Assembly (NCBI GenBank): GCA_964446775.1
Contig: CAYURA010000003.1
Coordinates: 1-42,899, forward strand
DNA length: 42,899 bases
From: GCA-002841655 sp964446775
GTDB lineage: Bacteria > Patescibacteriota > Patescibacteriia > Patescibacteriales > UBA12465
Direction of reading: 5' to 3'
Shown here: piece after piece, positions 1 through 7,968 of the stretch
Layout of the letters: each line of letters opens with the position of its first letter
Position numbering within the stretch: position 1 is the first letter of the stretch
The notes under the pieces: model-generated
The model's input: only the letters and a program-made list of their open reading frames with translations
What the model was told of the DNA's origin: nothing
Database searches by the model: none
Position numbers and translations under genes: made by a program

Positions 1-60
1 CTAATTTTACCACTACTTCTTAGTTTTCCACCACACTAGATATTATAGAGCCGCAAGAGA

Positions 61-89
61 TTGACCTCATCAGTCGTTCTTGCTATAAT
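61..89 (+). promoter_or_regulatory. Sigma-70 type promoter of a short transcription unit
   Basis: A -35 box TTGACC (61-66) and a perfect -10 box TATAAT (84-89) are separated by exactly 17 nt. Transcription should start near 96. It would read through the small ORF at 153-290 and stop at the hairpin at 311-333, giving an RNA of roughly 235 nt. Confidence 0.7.
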
Positions 90-152
90 AGTTTTATAAT
101 TAATTAGTAAATTCTAAATATAAATAAATATATCTAAAAGATGTTGTTGTAA

Positions 153-290
153 ATGGTTCCATGCTTTTTTGGATTTAAGAAAAAATGCTGTGAAAGAAAA
201 AATGGAGCTTTGAAGAAATCTGAGCCATTATCAGACGGTATAGTTGGAGAACAAGAGATCAAGGAAGTACCTCAGAGTGAATCAAAATAG
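153..290 (+). CDS. Small Cys-containing hypothetical protein (45 aa)
   Basis: A 45-codon ORF from ATG at 153 to TAG at 288-290. The N-terminus begins MVPCFFGFKKKCCERKNG, with three cysteines (residues 4, 12 and 13) in a hydrophobic-then-basic stretch, and the C-terminal half is acidic and polar. There is no clear Shine-Dalgarno sequence, which is normal for this window. It is flanked by a consensus promoter (61-89) and a terminator (311-333), so the stretch is very probably transcribed as its own unit. I do not recognise the family. The Cys pattern could bind metal, but that is inference. The alternative is that the transcript is a non-coding RNA and the ORF is fortuitous. Confidence 0.4.
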   Translation: MVPCFFGFKKKCCERKNGALKKSEPLSDGIVGEQEIKEVPQSESK

Positions 291-310
291 TAAATAATAG
301 GGAATAAGAG

Positions 311-333
311 AACGTTTACCAAGCGTTTTTTAT
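311..333 (+). terminator. Rho-independent terminator of the short unit
   Basis: AACGTTT (311-317), loop ACC, AAGCGTT (321-327) form a 7-bp stem with one G-U pair, followed directly by a T run. It ends only about 12 nt before the tatD start, so tatD should not be served by read-through from this unit. Confidence 0.55.
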
Positions 334-344
334 CATTTTAATAC

Positions 345-1196
345 ATGTTTATAGACACGCATGCTCATGTAAATTTTAAAGATTATCGAGATGATGCGGA
401 TGAGGTAATCCGCCGAGCCTTGGCTAATGATACCTGGATGGTTTTAGTTGGTGCAGAATATAAAACTTCTAATCGCGCTTTGAGTTATGCTAATAAATAC
501 GAAAAAGGAGTCTACGCAGCTGTTGGTTTACATCCAACCCACCTCGAAGAACAGTTAGTTAAGAGCCAGGAAGATAACAATGAATATCAATTTATAGCTC
601 GTGCTGAAGAATTTAATTATGATACATACGAGAAATTAGCCAAATTTCAAAAGGTGGTAGCGATCGGTGAGATAGGTTTAGATTATTACCATCTAGACCC
701 AACTAAAGATGTCTCAACAGCTAAAAGGAAACAGCAAGAGGTCTTTTTGAAGCAATTAGTATTAGCTCGTCACCTTGATTTGCCAGTTATTATTCACTGT
801 CGGCAAGCACATGATGATTTATTTGGAATATTACAAGATTTTAAAAAAGTTTATGCTGATTTTATTCCTAATGATCGGCCTTGGGGCGTTTTACACTGTT
901 TCTCTGGTGATGAAGATTTAGCTTGGAGGTACTTTTCTTTAGGTTTAATAGTTTCTTTTACTGGTTTAATTACTTTTAGTAAACAATGGGATGACCTCTT
1001 ACGTAAGATACCTCTAAATAAGTTTATGATTGAGACCGATTCGCCATATATGACGCCGGAACCATACCGTGGTAGACGTAATGAGCCTCTTCTGGTACAA
1101 TATGTGGCTGCTAGAATTGCAGAAATACGAAATACTAGCATAGAAAACATAGCTAACACTAGTACAGAGACGGCCAAGAAATTTTTTAAGATTTAA
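345..1196 (+). CDS. tatD: TatD family metal-dependent hydrolase/DNase
   Basis: A 283-aa TIM-barrel amidohydrolase of the TatD family, close to the usual 255-265 aa plus one insertion near residues 75-95. Metal-binding signatures are visible in order: DTHAHVNF at the N-terminus (HxH), GEIGLDYY (Glu ligand), IIHCRQAHDD (His), VLHCFSG (His) and IETDSPYMTPEPYRG (Asp) near residue 232. Family members are Mg-dependent 3'-5' exonucleases linked to DNA repair and turnover. The gene stands between a terminator and the ATP synthase promoter, so it looks monocistronic. A -10-like TATCAT (331-336) ends 8 nt before the ATG, suggesting a leaderless mRNA. The family call is firm; the substrate is not established from sequence. 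Confidence 0.93.
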   Translation: MFIDTHAHVNFKDYRDDADEVIRRALANDTWMVLVGAEYKTSNRALSYANKYEKGVYAAVGLHPTHLEEQLVKSQEDNNEYQFIARAEEFNYDTYEKLAKFQKVVAIGEIGLDYYHLDPTKDVSTAKRKQQEVFLKQLVLARHLDLPVIIHCRQAHDDLFGILQDFKKVYADFIPNDRPWGVLHCFSGDEDLAWRYFSLGLIVSFTGLITFSKQWDDLLRKIPLNKFMIETDSPYMTPEPYRGRRNEPLLVQYVAARIAEIRNTSIENIANTSTETAKKFFKI

Positions 1197-1217
1197 TTAT
1201 TTTAATTTTACGGAGGC

Positions 1218-1246
1218 TTGACTTATTTTTTGCAACAGTGTATAGG
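1218..1246 (+). promoter_or_regulatory. Promoter of the ATP synthase operon
   Basis: TTGACT (1218-1223) and TATAGG (1241-1246) have 17-nt spacing. The predicted start near 1253 leaves a leader of about 38 nt before the first gene of the atp operon. No other promoter of this quality is seen between tatD and atpC. Confidence 0.6.
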
Positions 1247-1290
1247 TTTATATGTTTTTATGAGTTTAAATAATTTTTTAGTGAGAAGAT

Positions 1291-1584
1291 ATGGACAAAA
1301 ATTTAATGAGAGATTTATTGTTGTCTAGTGCGGCCTATAGTTTGTCCTCTATCTTAGGTCCATTATTATTTTTTGCAGTCCCTGCTTACTTTCTAGACAA
1401 ACACTTTGGCACTAGACCGATGATATTATTATCAGCAATTTTTGTCGCTTTTATTATTACTAATGTGTTATTGTATAAAAAAGTACAGAAAATTAACTTG
1501 ATGATTGAAACGCAGTATCCTAAAAAAGATCCTAAGCAAGAAGATGAAAAGACAGATGAGTCTTTCAAAAATAATTTAGATTAA
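1291..1584 (+). CDS. AtpZ/AtpI-like ATP synthase accessory membrane protein
   Basis: A 97-aa protein at the head of the atp operon, the position normally held by atpI/atpZ. It shows two predicted membrane segments (about residues 14-34 and 42-62). Between them is the family-like pattern of a small residue/Pro, then 'YFLDKHFGTRP', then a second helix. The C-terminus is a short charged cytoplasmic tail rich in Asp, Glu and Lys. AtpI/AtpZ proteins assist assembly of the c-ring or move Mg/Ca for the synthase; which role applies here cannot be read from sequence. The stop lies 3 nt before atpB, so the genes are co-transcribed. The call rests on position and topology more than on strong motifs. Confidence 0.7.
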   Translation: MDKNLMRDLLLSSAAYSLSSILGPLLFFAVPAYFLDKHFGTRPMILLSAIFVAFIITNVLLYKKVQKINLMIETQYPKKDPKQEDEKTDESFKNNLD

Positions 1585-1587
1585 TCT

Positions 1588-2334
1588 ATGAGTTTAAATA
1601 TTTCCCTGTCTCCTGAGACTTTGTTTTATATCGGTTCACTACCAATTTCCAATACTTTTTTTTGGTCTTTTTTTGTTTTTATTTTTTTAATGATCGGAGC
1701 CATTCTATTTAAACGTAGTCTTAAGTTACGACCAGGAAAGTTCCAGAGTTTAATCGAAATGATGATTGACGGGGCTTATGAGTTTGTTGAATCAATGATG
1801 GGCAGTGAGAAAAAGGCTAAAAAAGTTTTTCCTTTAGTATTTACCATGTTCTTTTTTATTTTCTTTGCCAATCTCCTAACATTCATTCCGGGTCAAGCAG
1901 CCTTAACCTTAGAAACAGCTGGTGGGGTAGTACCGCTATTTAGAGCAATTATTGCAGATTATGGTATGGTTTTTGTAATGACTATTGTTTCTGTTATGGT
2001 GACGCAGATCGTGGCGATAGCAGTAATGGGCCCCTTGCGTTATATTGGTAAGTTTATTAATTTTACTAGCCCATTAAATTTTTTCTTAGGAATAATGGAT
2101 CTAGTCGGTGAAATAGCTAAGGTGATGTCGTTATCATTTCGTTTGTTTGGTAATATTTTTGCCGGTGAGGTACTGGGCGCGGTAATGTTGTTTTTATTCC
2201 CTTTTTTCTTGCCTTTACCCTTTGCTTTCCTGGGCTTACTAACAGCCGTTGTTCAACCCTTTGTGTTTGCCGTGCTTACAGTAGTCTTCATATCAATGGC
2301 TAGTGAGTCGGCCGAGGAAGTAGGGACAGCTTAA
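1588..2334 (+). CDS. atpB: F1Fo ATP synthase subunit a
   Basis: A 248-aa multi-pass membrane protein, the stator half of the ion channel facing the c-ring. The diagnostic helix reads 'SLSFRLFGNIFAGE', with the essential arginine at residue 185 (equivalent to E. coli Arg210), followed by the conserved Asn and Glu. The terminal segment 'VVQPFVFAVLTVVFIS' matches the usual last helix carrying the conserved Gln. Five or six membrane segments are evident. It is the second gene of the operon, 3 nt after the AtpZ/I-like gene. No Shine-Dalgarno sequence precedes the ATG. The partner c subunit has a Na+-type site, so this channel is likely to conduct Na+. Confidence 0.97.
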   Translation: MSLNISLSPETLFYIGSLPISNTFFWSFFVFIFLMIGAILFKRSLKLRPGKFQSLIEMMIDGAYEFVESMMGSEKKAKKVFPLVFTMFFFIFFANLLTFIPGQAALTLETAGGVVPLFRAIIADYGMVFVMTIVSVMVTQIVAIAVMGPLRYIGKFINFTSPLNFFLGIMDLVGEIAKVMSLSFRLFGNIFAGEVLGAVMLFLFPFFLPLPFAFLGLLTAVVQPFVFAVLTVVFISMASESAEEVGTA

Positions 2335-2382
2335 ACAATTATTTTTTTTATTAAAATATATTTATAATTAACATTTAAATTT

Positions 2383-2610
2383 ATGGAAATGGAAGCAGCA
2401 AAATACATCGGCGCTGGTCTTGCCATCGGGCTTGGTGCTCTAGGCCCCGCTCTTGGTGAAGGTTTAGCCGCCTCAAAGGCTTTAGAAGCGATTGGTCGTA
2501 ACCCAGAAGCTAGTGGTAAGATTGCCCCGTTAATGTTTGTGGCAATGGCTATTACTGAGTCAACTGGTATTTACGCTTTAGTCGTTGCACTTGTTATTCT
2601 TTTCTCTTAA
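2383..2610 (+). CDS. atpE: F1Fo ATP synthase subunit c, predicted Na+-type
   Basis: A 75-aa hairpin of two membrane helices joined by the polar loop 'AIGRNPEASGKI' (the conserved RxP loop that contacts F1). Helix 2 holds the ion-binding Glu59 in 'ITESTGIYALV'. Ser60, Thr61 and Tyr64 follow, as in Na+-binding c rings of Ilyobacter and Fusobacterium. Helix 1 has Glu26 in 'GPALGEGLAA', exactly 33 residues before Glu59, the place where Ilyobacter has Gln32 and Fusobacterium nucleatum has Glu32. This is the two-carboxylate Na+ motif. A hairpin follows the gene at 2624-2644. Family identity is certain; Na+ specificity is a strong inference. Confidence 0.97.
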   Translation: MEMEAAKYIGAGLAIGLGALGPALGEGLAASKALEAIGRNPEASGKIAPLMFVAMAITESTGIYALVVALVILFS

Positions 2611-2623
2611 AGTATAAAGCCTG

Positions 2624-2644
2624 TCTACCGTTAATTACGGTAGA
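2624..2644 (+). other. Intercistronic hairpin between atpE and atpF
   Basis: TCTACCGT (2624-2631), loop TAATT, ACGGTAGA (2637-2644) is a perfect 8-bp stem. No T run follows, so it is not a classical terminator. It sits directly downstream of the subunit needed in about 10 or more copies per complex. A role in 3'-end protection or processing of the upstream mRNA is plausible but inferred. Confidence 0.5.
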
Positions 2645-2670
2645 TTGCTTTGTCTTTTAAATATTTTTAT

Positions 2671-3171
2671 ATGGGTTTAATTAAAGCTCTTGGTCTTGAT
2701 TTAAGAATTTTGTTAGCACAATTATTAAATTTTGCTATTTTAATGTGGGTTTTGTGGCGCTTTGCCTATAGACCAGTTTTTAAGATTTTAGAAGAGAGAC
2801 GACTTAAGGTTAATAAAGGTTTAGATGATGCAGAAATAGCAGCTTCTAAACTAGAAGAAGCAGAGGCTAGAAATAAGCAAATATTACTCGAAGCTCGCCA
2901 AGAAGCTAATAAGATTTTAGAGCAAGCTCAAGCTAAGGCGGAGCATAAACAAGAAGAAATTATTGCTAAGGCTGAAGCTGAGATTGGCGTAATTATGGAG
3001 AAAGAAAGGGCAAAAATTGCTTTAGAGAAATCTAAGTCACTAAGTCAGCTCAGAGAAGAGGTCTCCGCTTTAGTAATGCTCAGTTTAAAAAAGTTTTTGG
3101 AGAATAATTTAGATGAGCATAAAGACCAGGCTATTGTTGAAAAAATAGTCGCAAGCTTAAATGATAAGTAA
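2671..3171 (+). CDS. atpF: F1Fo ATP synthase subunit b
   Basis: The peripheral stalk subunit: one N-terminal membrane helix (LLAQLLNFAILMWVLWRF) followed by a long charged coiled coil rich in Ala, Glu and Lys running to about residue 145. I prefer ATG 2671 (166 aa, starting MGLIKALGLD). A TTG start at 2650 would add seven residues and sits next to the upstream hairpin. The family length is 155-175 aa, which fits either start. It has the expected position between c and delta; the stop is 6 nt before atpH. 'YRPVFKILEERR' after the membrane helix is typical of bacterial b subunits. Confidence 0.93.
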   Translation: MGLIKALGLDLRILLAQLLNFAILMWVLWRFAYRPVFKILEERRLKVNKGLDDAEIAASKLEEAEARNKQILLEARQEANKILEQAQAKAEHKQEEIIAKAEAEIGVIMEKERAKIALEKSKSLSQLREEVSALVMLSLKKFLENNLDEHKDQAIVEKIVASLNDK

Positions 3172-3177
3172 TTAATT

Positions 3178-3582
3178 ATGAGAATTAGTCCTAAACAATA
3201 CGCCCGTAGTTTAATTGAGCTTAGCGCTGGGCTAAGTCAGGTTGAGGCAGAAAAGCTTGTTGCCCGTTTCATTTTAGTATTAAAAGAACGTCGCGATTTA
3301 AATAAATCGGATCTTATTACTGAAGAGTTAGCTTTGTTACTTGAAGCACAGGCAGGGGGAATGAGGGCAGAATTACTAAGCGCTAGAGCTCTTTCACCTC
3401 AATCCAAAAGCCTAATCACTAATTATTTGAGTGATAAGCTAGGAGCGGTTAAGGTGACCTGGCAAGAAAAGATTGACCCAACACTATTAGGTGGATTTGT
3501 TTTACGCTATCACGGTTTTGTGATCGATGGTAGTTTAAAAAACAATTTAAATAAATTTAAAAAACAGCTTTTAACTAAATAA
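3178..3582 (+). CDS. atpH: F1Fo ATP synthase subunit delta (short form)
   Basis: A 134-aa protein at the canonical delta position. The C-terminal family signature is clear: 'VTWQEKIDPTLLGGFVLRYHGFVIDGSLKNNLNKFK' (shown in part; key residues are the DPxLLGG and the DxSxxxxL pattern). Usual bacterial delta is about 175-180 aa. Here the N-terminal helical domain that binds the alpha subunit crown is about 40 residues shorter. The start 'MRISPKQYARSLIEL' matches the normal first helix, so the loss is internal to the N-domain rather than a missed start. It ends 6 nt before atpA. Confidence 0.9.
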   Translation: MRISPKQYARSLIELSAGLSQVEAEKLVARFILVLKERRDLNKSDLITEELALLLEAQAGGMRAELLSARALSPQSKSLITNYLSDKLGAVKVTWQEKIDPTLLGGFVLRYHGFVIDGSLKNNLNKFKKQLLTK

Positions 3583-3588
3583 ATTAAT

Positions 3589-5112
3589 ATGTCTAGTACT
3601 AAAGATTTTATCGTTGAAGAACTTAAGCGCCAAATTTCAGATTTTAAAGCTTCTTTGGAGGAAAGTAGCGTTGGCCAAGTTCTTAAAATATCCGATGGCA
3701 TCGCGCTCATTTCTGGCCTAACTGAGGCGATGATGAGTGAGATTTTATTATTCAAATCAGACGAAGGAGAGGTGGCCGGGGTAGCTCTTAATTTAGAGGA
3801 GAGCTTAGTTGGTGCTATCATTCTTGGTGACTTTAGCTCTATCAGAGAAGGCGATGAGGTCGTTTGCACTAAACGCATTCTGAGTGTTCCAGTCGGTGAA
3901 GAACTAGTTGGCAGAGTGGTTAATCCCTTAGGTGAGGCTTTAGATGGCAAAGGAGAATTACGCACTAAAGACTTTTATCCAGTAGAAAAAATTGCTCCTG
4001 GCGTGATTACTCGTGCTTCAGTTAATCAGCCGGTACAAACTGGTATCAAAGCAATTGATGCTATGATCCCGATTGGACGTGGGCAAAGAGAGCTCATTAT
4101 TGGTGATCGTCAAATTGGCAAGACCGCTATTGCAATTGATGCTATTATTAATCAACAGGGCCAAAATATGAAATGTGTTTATGTCGCTATTGGTCAGAAA
4201 GAGTCTAAGGTGGCTGAAATTGTCAGAAAGTTAGAGGCTACTGGGGCCATGGAGTACACTACCATTGTCTTAGCTGGCGCTTCTAATCCTGCTTCATTAT
4301 TGTATATTGCTCCTTACGCTGGCACAGCGATTGCTGAGTATTTTCTAGACAAAGGCGAGGATGTGCTTATTGTGTATGATGATTTGTCAAAACATGCCGT
4401 TTCCTATCGTGAAATTTCACTTTTATTAAGACGCCCACCAGGACGAGAAGCTTTCCCAGGTGATGTTTTTTATTTACATTCTCGTTTGCTCGAGAGGTCT
4501 TGTAAGTTGAATAAAGATCATGGCGGCGGTTCAATTACGGCCCTTCCAATTATTGAAACTCAGGCAGGCGACATTTCCGCTTACATCCCAACAAATGTTA
4601 TTTCTATCACTGATGGTCAAATTTTCTTAGAGCCAGAGATGTTTAATGCTGGTAATCGACCAGCTGTTAATGCTGGTTTATCTGTTTCTCGGGTAGGCTC
4701 GGCAGCTCAAACAAAGGCAATGAAAAAAGTGGCTGGTAAAATGAGGCTAGAGGCAGCTCAGTTTAGAGAATTAGCAGCTTTTTCTCAGTTTGGTTCAGAC
4801 CTAGATGAAGAAACAAGTCGCAAACTAGAAAGAGGTAAGCGTTTGTATGAGGTTTTTAAACAAGATCAATATCAGCCATTATCAGTTGGGAAACAAGTCA
4901 GTATATATTATGCTTTAATTAATGGTTTTTTAGATGATGTTCCAGTTGAAAAAATTAAAGATTTTGAAACTGGTTTATATCAATTTCTAGAATTAGAAGG
5001 GACTGTTGCGCAGCTTTTAGCTTCTCAGCCAGAACTTAACCCAGAAATTGAAGAAAAGCTGAAAATATTATTAAAGGATTATAAAGAAGGTTTAGATTAT
5101 TTAGATAAATAA
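3589..5112 (+). CDS. atpA: F1 ATP synthase subunit alpha
   Basis: A 507-aa non-catalytic nucleotide-binding subunit of the F1 head. The N-terminal beta-barrel spans about residues 25-92. The P-loop 'GDRQIGKTAIA' lies near residue 170 (most bacteria have Thr instead of Ile at the fifth position, outside the GKT core). 'VLIVYDDLSKHAVSYREISLLL' and 'RRPPGREAFPGDVFYLHSRLLER' (in part) are the classic alpha signatures, and 'RPAVNAGLSVSRVGSAAQ' carries the conserved Arg finger region. Length and order are normal. No Shine-Dalgarno sequence is present. Confidence 0.98.
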   Translation: MSSTKDFIVEELKRQISDFKASLEESSVGQVLKISDGIALISGLTEAMMSEILLFKSDEGEVAGVALNLEESLVGAIILGDFSSIREGDEVVCTKRILSVPVGEELVGRVVNPLGEALDGKGELRTKDFYPVEKIAPGVITRASVNQPVQTGIKAIDAMIPIGRGQRELIIGDRQIGKTAIAIDAIINQQGQNMKCVYVAIGQKESKVAEIVRKLEATGAMEYTTIVLAGASNPASLLYIAPYAGTAIAEYFLDKGEDVLIVYDDLSKHAVSYREISLLLRRPPGREAFPGDVFYLHSRLLERSCKLNKDHGGGSITALPIIETQAGDISAYIPTNVISITDGQIFLEPEMFNAGNRPAVNAGLSVSRVGSAAQTKAMKKVAGKMRLEAAQFRELAAFSQFGSDLDEETSRKLERGKRLYEVFKQDQYQPLSVGKQVSIYYALINGFLDDVPVEKIKDFETGLYQFLELEGTVAQLLASQPELNPEIEEKLKILLKDYKEGLDYLDK

Positions 5113-5127
5113 GTTATATCTGAGACT

Positions 5128-6075
5128 ATGGCTAAAACTAAAGAAATATCAAGAAGAATAAAATCAATTAGTAATACTAAAAAAATTACTAGGGCTATGG
5201 AAATGGTCGCTGCTGCTAAAATGAGGAAAGCAGTTGATGCCGTTTTAGGTACTCGTACTTATGCTAATTTAAGTTGGGAGACCGTGCTGCATTTAGCAGC
5301 CATGAGTCATAGTAAGGGCGGCGAAGTACACCCTTTTTTAACTAAGAAGGATAAGACAGAGAAAGTAGCCATGATTCTGATTACTTCTAATAGGGGGATG
5401 TGTGGAGCCTATAATTCAGCTATAATTGCTAAGGTTAAGGACTCCATTGCTAAACATCCTGGTGTGCCAGTTGATTTTATTTTAATTGGTAAAAAGGGTT
5501 TGTCGGTTTATGCTCAAAAATATCCAGTGGCGGCTGAATTTCCTAAGCACGATGAAATGAGTAATGCCCGAGAAGCCCTCCCAATAGTTAAATTAGTGAT
5601 GGACGAATACTTAGCTGGGAAGTATGATAAAATATTTGTAGCCTATACTGATTTTGTTAATCCTATTAAACAAATTCCTCGCATTAAACAATTGTTGCCC
5701 ATCAACATAGATACAGAAGATGAATATTTAGGTATAGTTAGTGATGCAAGGGTAGGTACTAGTAAAGAGATAGTGGAAGGCAAGAGGCTTAAACATCTAA
5801 GAGAGGGGCATGGGTTTGATTATATTTTTGAACCCAGTCCAGAAGAAGTCTTAGACAGAATGATTCCTCGCTTGTTAGAGGTTCAGGTATATCAAACCCT
5901 GCTTGAAGCTAATGCTTCTGAGCATAGCGCTAGGATGAGTGCGATGCATCAAGCTACTGAAGCAGCCAATGATATGGTCAGTGAACTAACATTATTTTAT
6001 AATAAGGCCCGTCAGGCTGGCATTACTGCCGAGATTGCAGAAATTAGTGCTGGCGCTAACGCCTTGCTGGATTAA
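5128..6075 (+). CDS. atpG: F1 ATP synthase subunit gamma
   Basis: The 315-aa central shaft. The N-terminus 'KEISRRIKSISNTKKITRAM' is the standard gamma start, and the C-terminal coiled coil 'MHQATEAANDMVSELTLFYNKARQAGITAEIAEI' (key residues AxxNA/AxDM and NKxRQAxIT) matches the family. It is slightly longer than the common 285-295 aa. The extra length is in the middle domain around residues 205-250, between 'QIPRIKQLLPI' and the final helix. It lies between alpha and beta as usual. Confidence 0.97.
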   Translation: MAKTKEISRRIKSISNTKKITRAMEMVAAAKMRKAVDAVLGTRTYANLSWETVLHLAAMSHSKGGEVHPFLTKKDKTEKVAMILITSNRGMCGAYNSAIIAKVKDSIAKHPGVPVDFILIGKKGLSVYAQKYPVAAEFPKHDEMSNAREALPIVKLVMDEYLAGKYDKIFVAYTDFVNPIKQIPRIKQLLPINIDTEDEYLGIVSDARVGTSKEIVEGKRLKHLREGHGFDYIFEPSPEEVLDRMIPRLLEVQVYQTLLEANASEHSARMSAMHQATEAANDMVSELTLFYNKARQAGITAEIAEISAGANALLD

Positions 6076-6097
6076 AAGTATAATAAATTTAAAAAAT

Positions 6098-7492
6098 ATG
6101 AGTGAAAAAAAAATTAACGCCGGACTGGTCAAACAAGTTATTGGCGTTGTAGTTGATGTGTATTTTGAAAAGAATCTACCAGCAATTTATAATGCTTTAG
6201 AAATTGATCTTAAGGGTCAAAAATTAGTATTAGAGGTAGAACAACACCTTGGTTCTAATTTAGTTAGAACTATTGCCATGGGCTCTACTGATGGATTGCA
6301 AAGAGGTGTGGAGGTAAAAGACACCGGGAATCAAATTAGTATGCCGGTTGGTAAAGAAACTCTTGGACGTATTTTTAATGTTTTAGGTGAAACAGTTGAT
6401 GGTGGTGAAAACGTAAAAACGGAGAAAAGATATAGCATTCATCGCCCAGCACCAAAATTTACCGAACAATCTAGTTCGGTTGAGATCTTAGAAACTGGTA
6501 TTAAGGTGATTGATCTAATTTGCCCGATTGTTAAGGGTGGTAAGGTCGGTCTATTTGGCGGTGCTGGCGTTGGTAAAACTGTGGTTATTCTAGAATTAAT
6601 TCATAATATTGCTAGTCAACATGGTGGCTATTCTGTTTTTGCAGGTGTTGGTGAGCGCACTCGCGAAGGTAATGATTTATATCACGAGATGAAAGATAGT
6701 GGTGTGCTTGACAAGGTATCAATGGTATTTGGACAGATGAATGAACCACCTGGTGCCCGCGCTCGCGTTGCTTTATCAGGATTGTCAATCGCTGAATATT
6801 TCCGTGACGAACAACACCAAGACGTGCTTTTTTTCGTTGATAATATTTTCCGCTTTACTCAAGCCGGATCTGAGGTTTCAGCCCTTCTAGGGCGCATGCC
6901 TTCAGCTGTGGGCTATCAGCCAACCTTAGCTACTGAAATGGGAGAACTTCAGGAGCGTATTACCTCCACCAAAGATGGATCAATTACTTCTATTCAAGCT
7001 GTCTATGTTCCAGCTGACGATTTAACTGACCCAGCCCCAGCTACTACTTTTGGCCACTTAGACTCAACTGTAGTCTTATCACGTTCTTTAGCAGAGTTGG
7101 GTATTTACCCAGCTGTTGATCCACTCGATTCTTCATCAGTAATTTTAGATCCAAAAATTGTTGGTGATGATCATTATAAAACTGCTCGAGGTGTGCAACA
7201 AATTTTACAAAGATATAAAGATTTGCAAGATATTATTGCTATTTTAGGTATGGAGGAATTATCAGCTGAGGATAAATTATTAGTAACTCGTGCTCGTAAA
7301 GTCCAAAGATTCCTTTCACAGCCTTTTTCAGTGGCTGAGGCCTTTACTGGCAGAGAAGGTAAATATGTTAAATTAAGTGACACAGTTAATAGTTTTAAAG
7401 AGATTTTAGAAGGAAAATATGACGACTTGCCTGAAGATGATTTCTATATGAAAGGGAGCATTGAAGAGGTAGCTAGCAGTGTTAAAGCATAA
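6098..7492 (+). CDS. atpD: F1 ATP synthase subunit beta
   Basis: The catalytic subunit, 464 aa from ATG 6098, which lies 22 nt after the atpG stop. An in-frame upstream ATG at 6035 would overlap atpG and add a tail unlike any beta subunit, so it is rejected. The P-loop is 'GGAGVGKTVV'. The catalytic Glu is in 'GVGERTREGNDLYHEM', and 'VLFFVDNIFRFTQAGSEVSALLGR' (in part) is the Walker B and family signature. The C-terminal 'LGMEELSAEDKLLVTRARK' contains the DELSEED-equivalent region, here written EELSAED. Length matches the usual 460-480 aa. Confidence 0.98.
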   Translation: MSEKKINAGLVKQVIGVVVDVYFEKNLPAIYNALEIDLKGQKLVLEVEQHLGSNLVRTIAMGSTDGLQRGVEVKDTGNQISMPVGKETLGRIFNVLGETVDGGENVKTEKRYSIHRPAPKFTEQSSSVEILETGIKVIDLICPIVKGGKVGLFGGAGVGKTVVILELIHNIASQHGGYSVFAGVGERTREGNDLYHEMKDSGVLDKVSMVFGQMNEPPGARARVALSGLSIAEYFRDEQHQDVLFFVDNIFRFTQAGSEVSALLGRMPSAVGYQPTLATEMGELQERITSTKDGSITSIQAVYVPADDLTDPAPATTFGHLDSTVVLSRSLAELGIYPAVDPLDSSSVILDPKIVGDDHYKTARGVQQILQRYKDLQDIIAILGMEELSAEDKLLVTRARKVQRFLSQPFSVAEAFTGREGKYVKLSDTVNSFKEILEGKYDDLPEDDFYMKGSIEEVASSVKA

Positions 7493-7497
7493 TTTTT

Positions 7498-7941
7498 ATG
7501 GCTGAAAAGAAAAGTATAAAATTTGAAGTTGTTACTCCTGAGAGGGTTGTTTCTAAACAGCAAGTCTTGCAAGTCACTATCCCTACTGAATCAGGGGAAA
7601 TTACTGTTTTGCCAGAACATATTCCTTTGGTATCAATTTTGAAACCAGGTGTTTTAGAGTTGAAGACAGTTGATAAGAAAATTGAAATTATTGCGGTTTC
7701 TGGCGGATTTGTAGAGGTTTTAAGAGATAAAATTGTTATTTTAGCTGATACAGCTGAAAGAGCTGAGGATTTAGATGAATCTTTAATTATTGCTGCTAAG
7801 GAACGGGCAGAAAAAGCCAAATTAGATTTTGAGAATAAAGAGGATTATGATTTCTCAGCCGTGGCAGCTCGCTTAGATATTGAAGCGGCTAGAGAGAGGG
7901 CTTTGCATAAATGGCGTAAGCTTAAGGCTCCTAAGAATTAA
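7498..7941 (+). CDS. atpC: F1 ATP synthase subunit epsilon
   Basis: A 147-aa last gene of the operon. The N-terminal beta-sandwich starts 'KFEVVTPERVVSKQQVLQVTIPTESGEITVLPEHIPLVS' (key motif: GEITVLPxHxPLV). 'IIAVSGGFVEVLRDKIVILADTAERAEDLD' follows as in other epsilon subunits. A helical C-terminal domain (about residues 95-145) is present, so the inhibitory two-helix arm is retained. It starts 5 nt after the atpD stop and is followed by a strong terminator. Confidence 0.95.
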   Translation: MAEKKSIKFEVVTPERVVSKQQVLQVTIPTESGEITVLPEHIPLVSILKPGVLELKTVDKKIEIIAVSGGFVEVLRDKIVILADTAERAEDLDESLIIAAKERAEKAKLDFENKEDYDFSAVAARLDIEAARERALHKWRKLKAPKN

Positions 7942-7968
7942 GATTAAAATATTAATAAGGCATATTAA

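Noticed and set aside
6035..6097. Upstream start for the ATP synthase beta subunit
   Set aside because: It would overlap atpG and add 21 residues unlike any beta subunit; ATG 6098 gives the family N-terminus.
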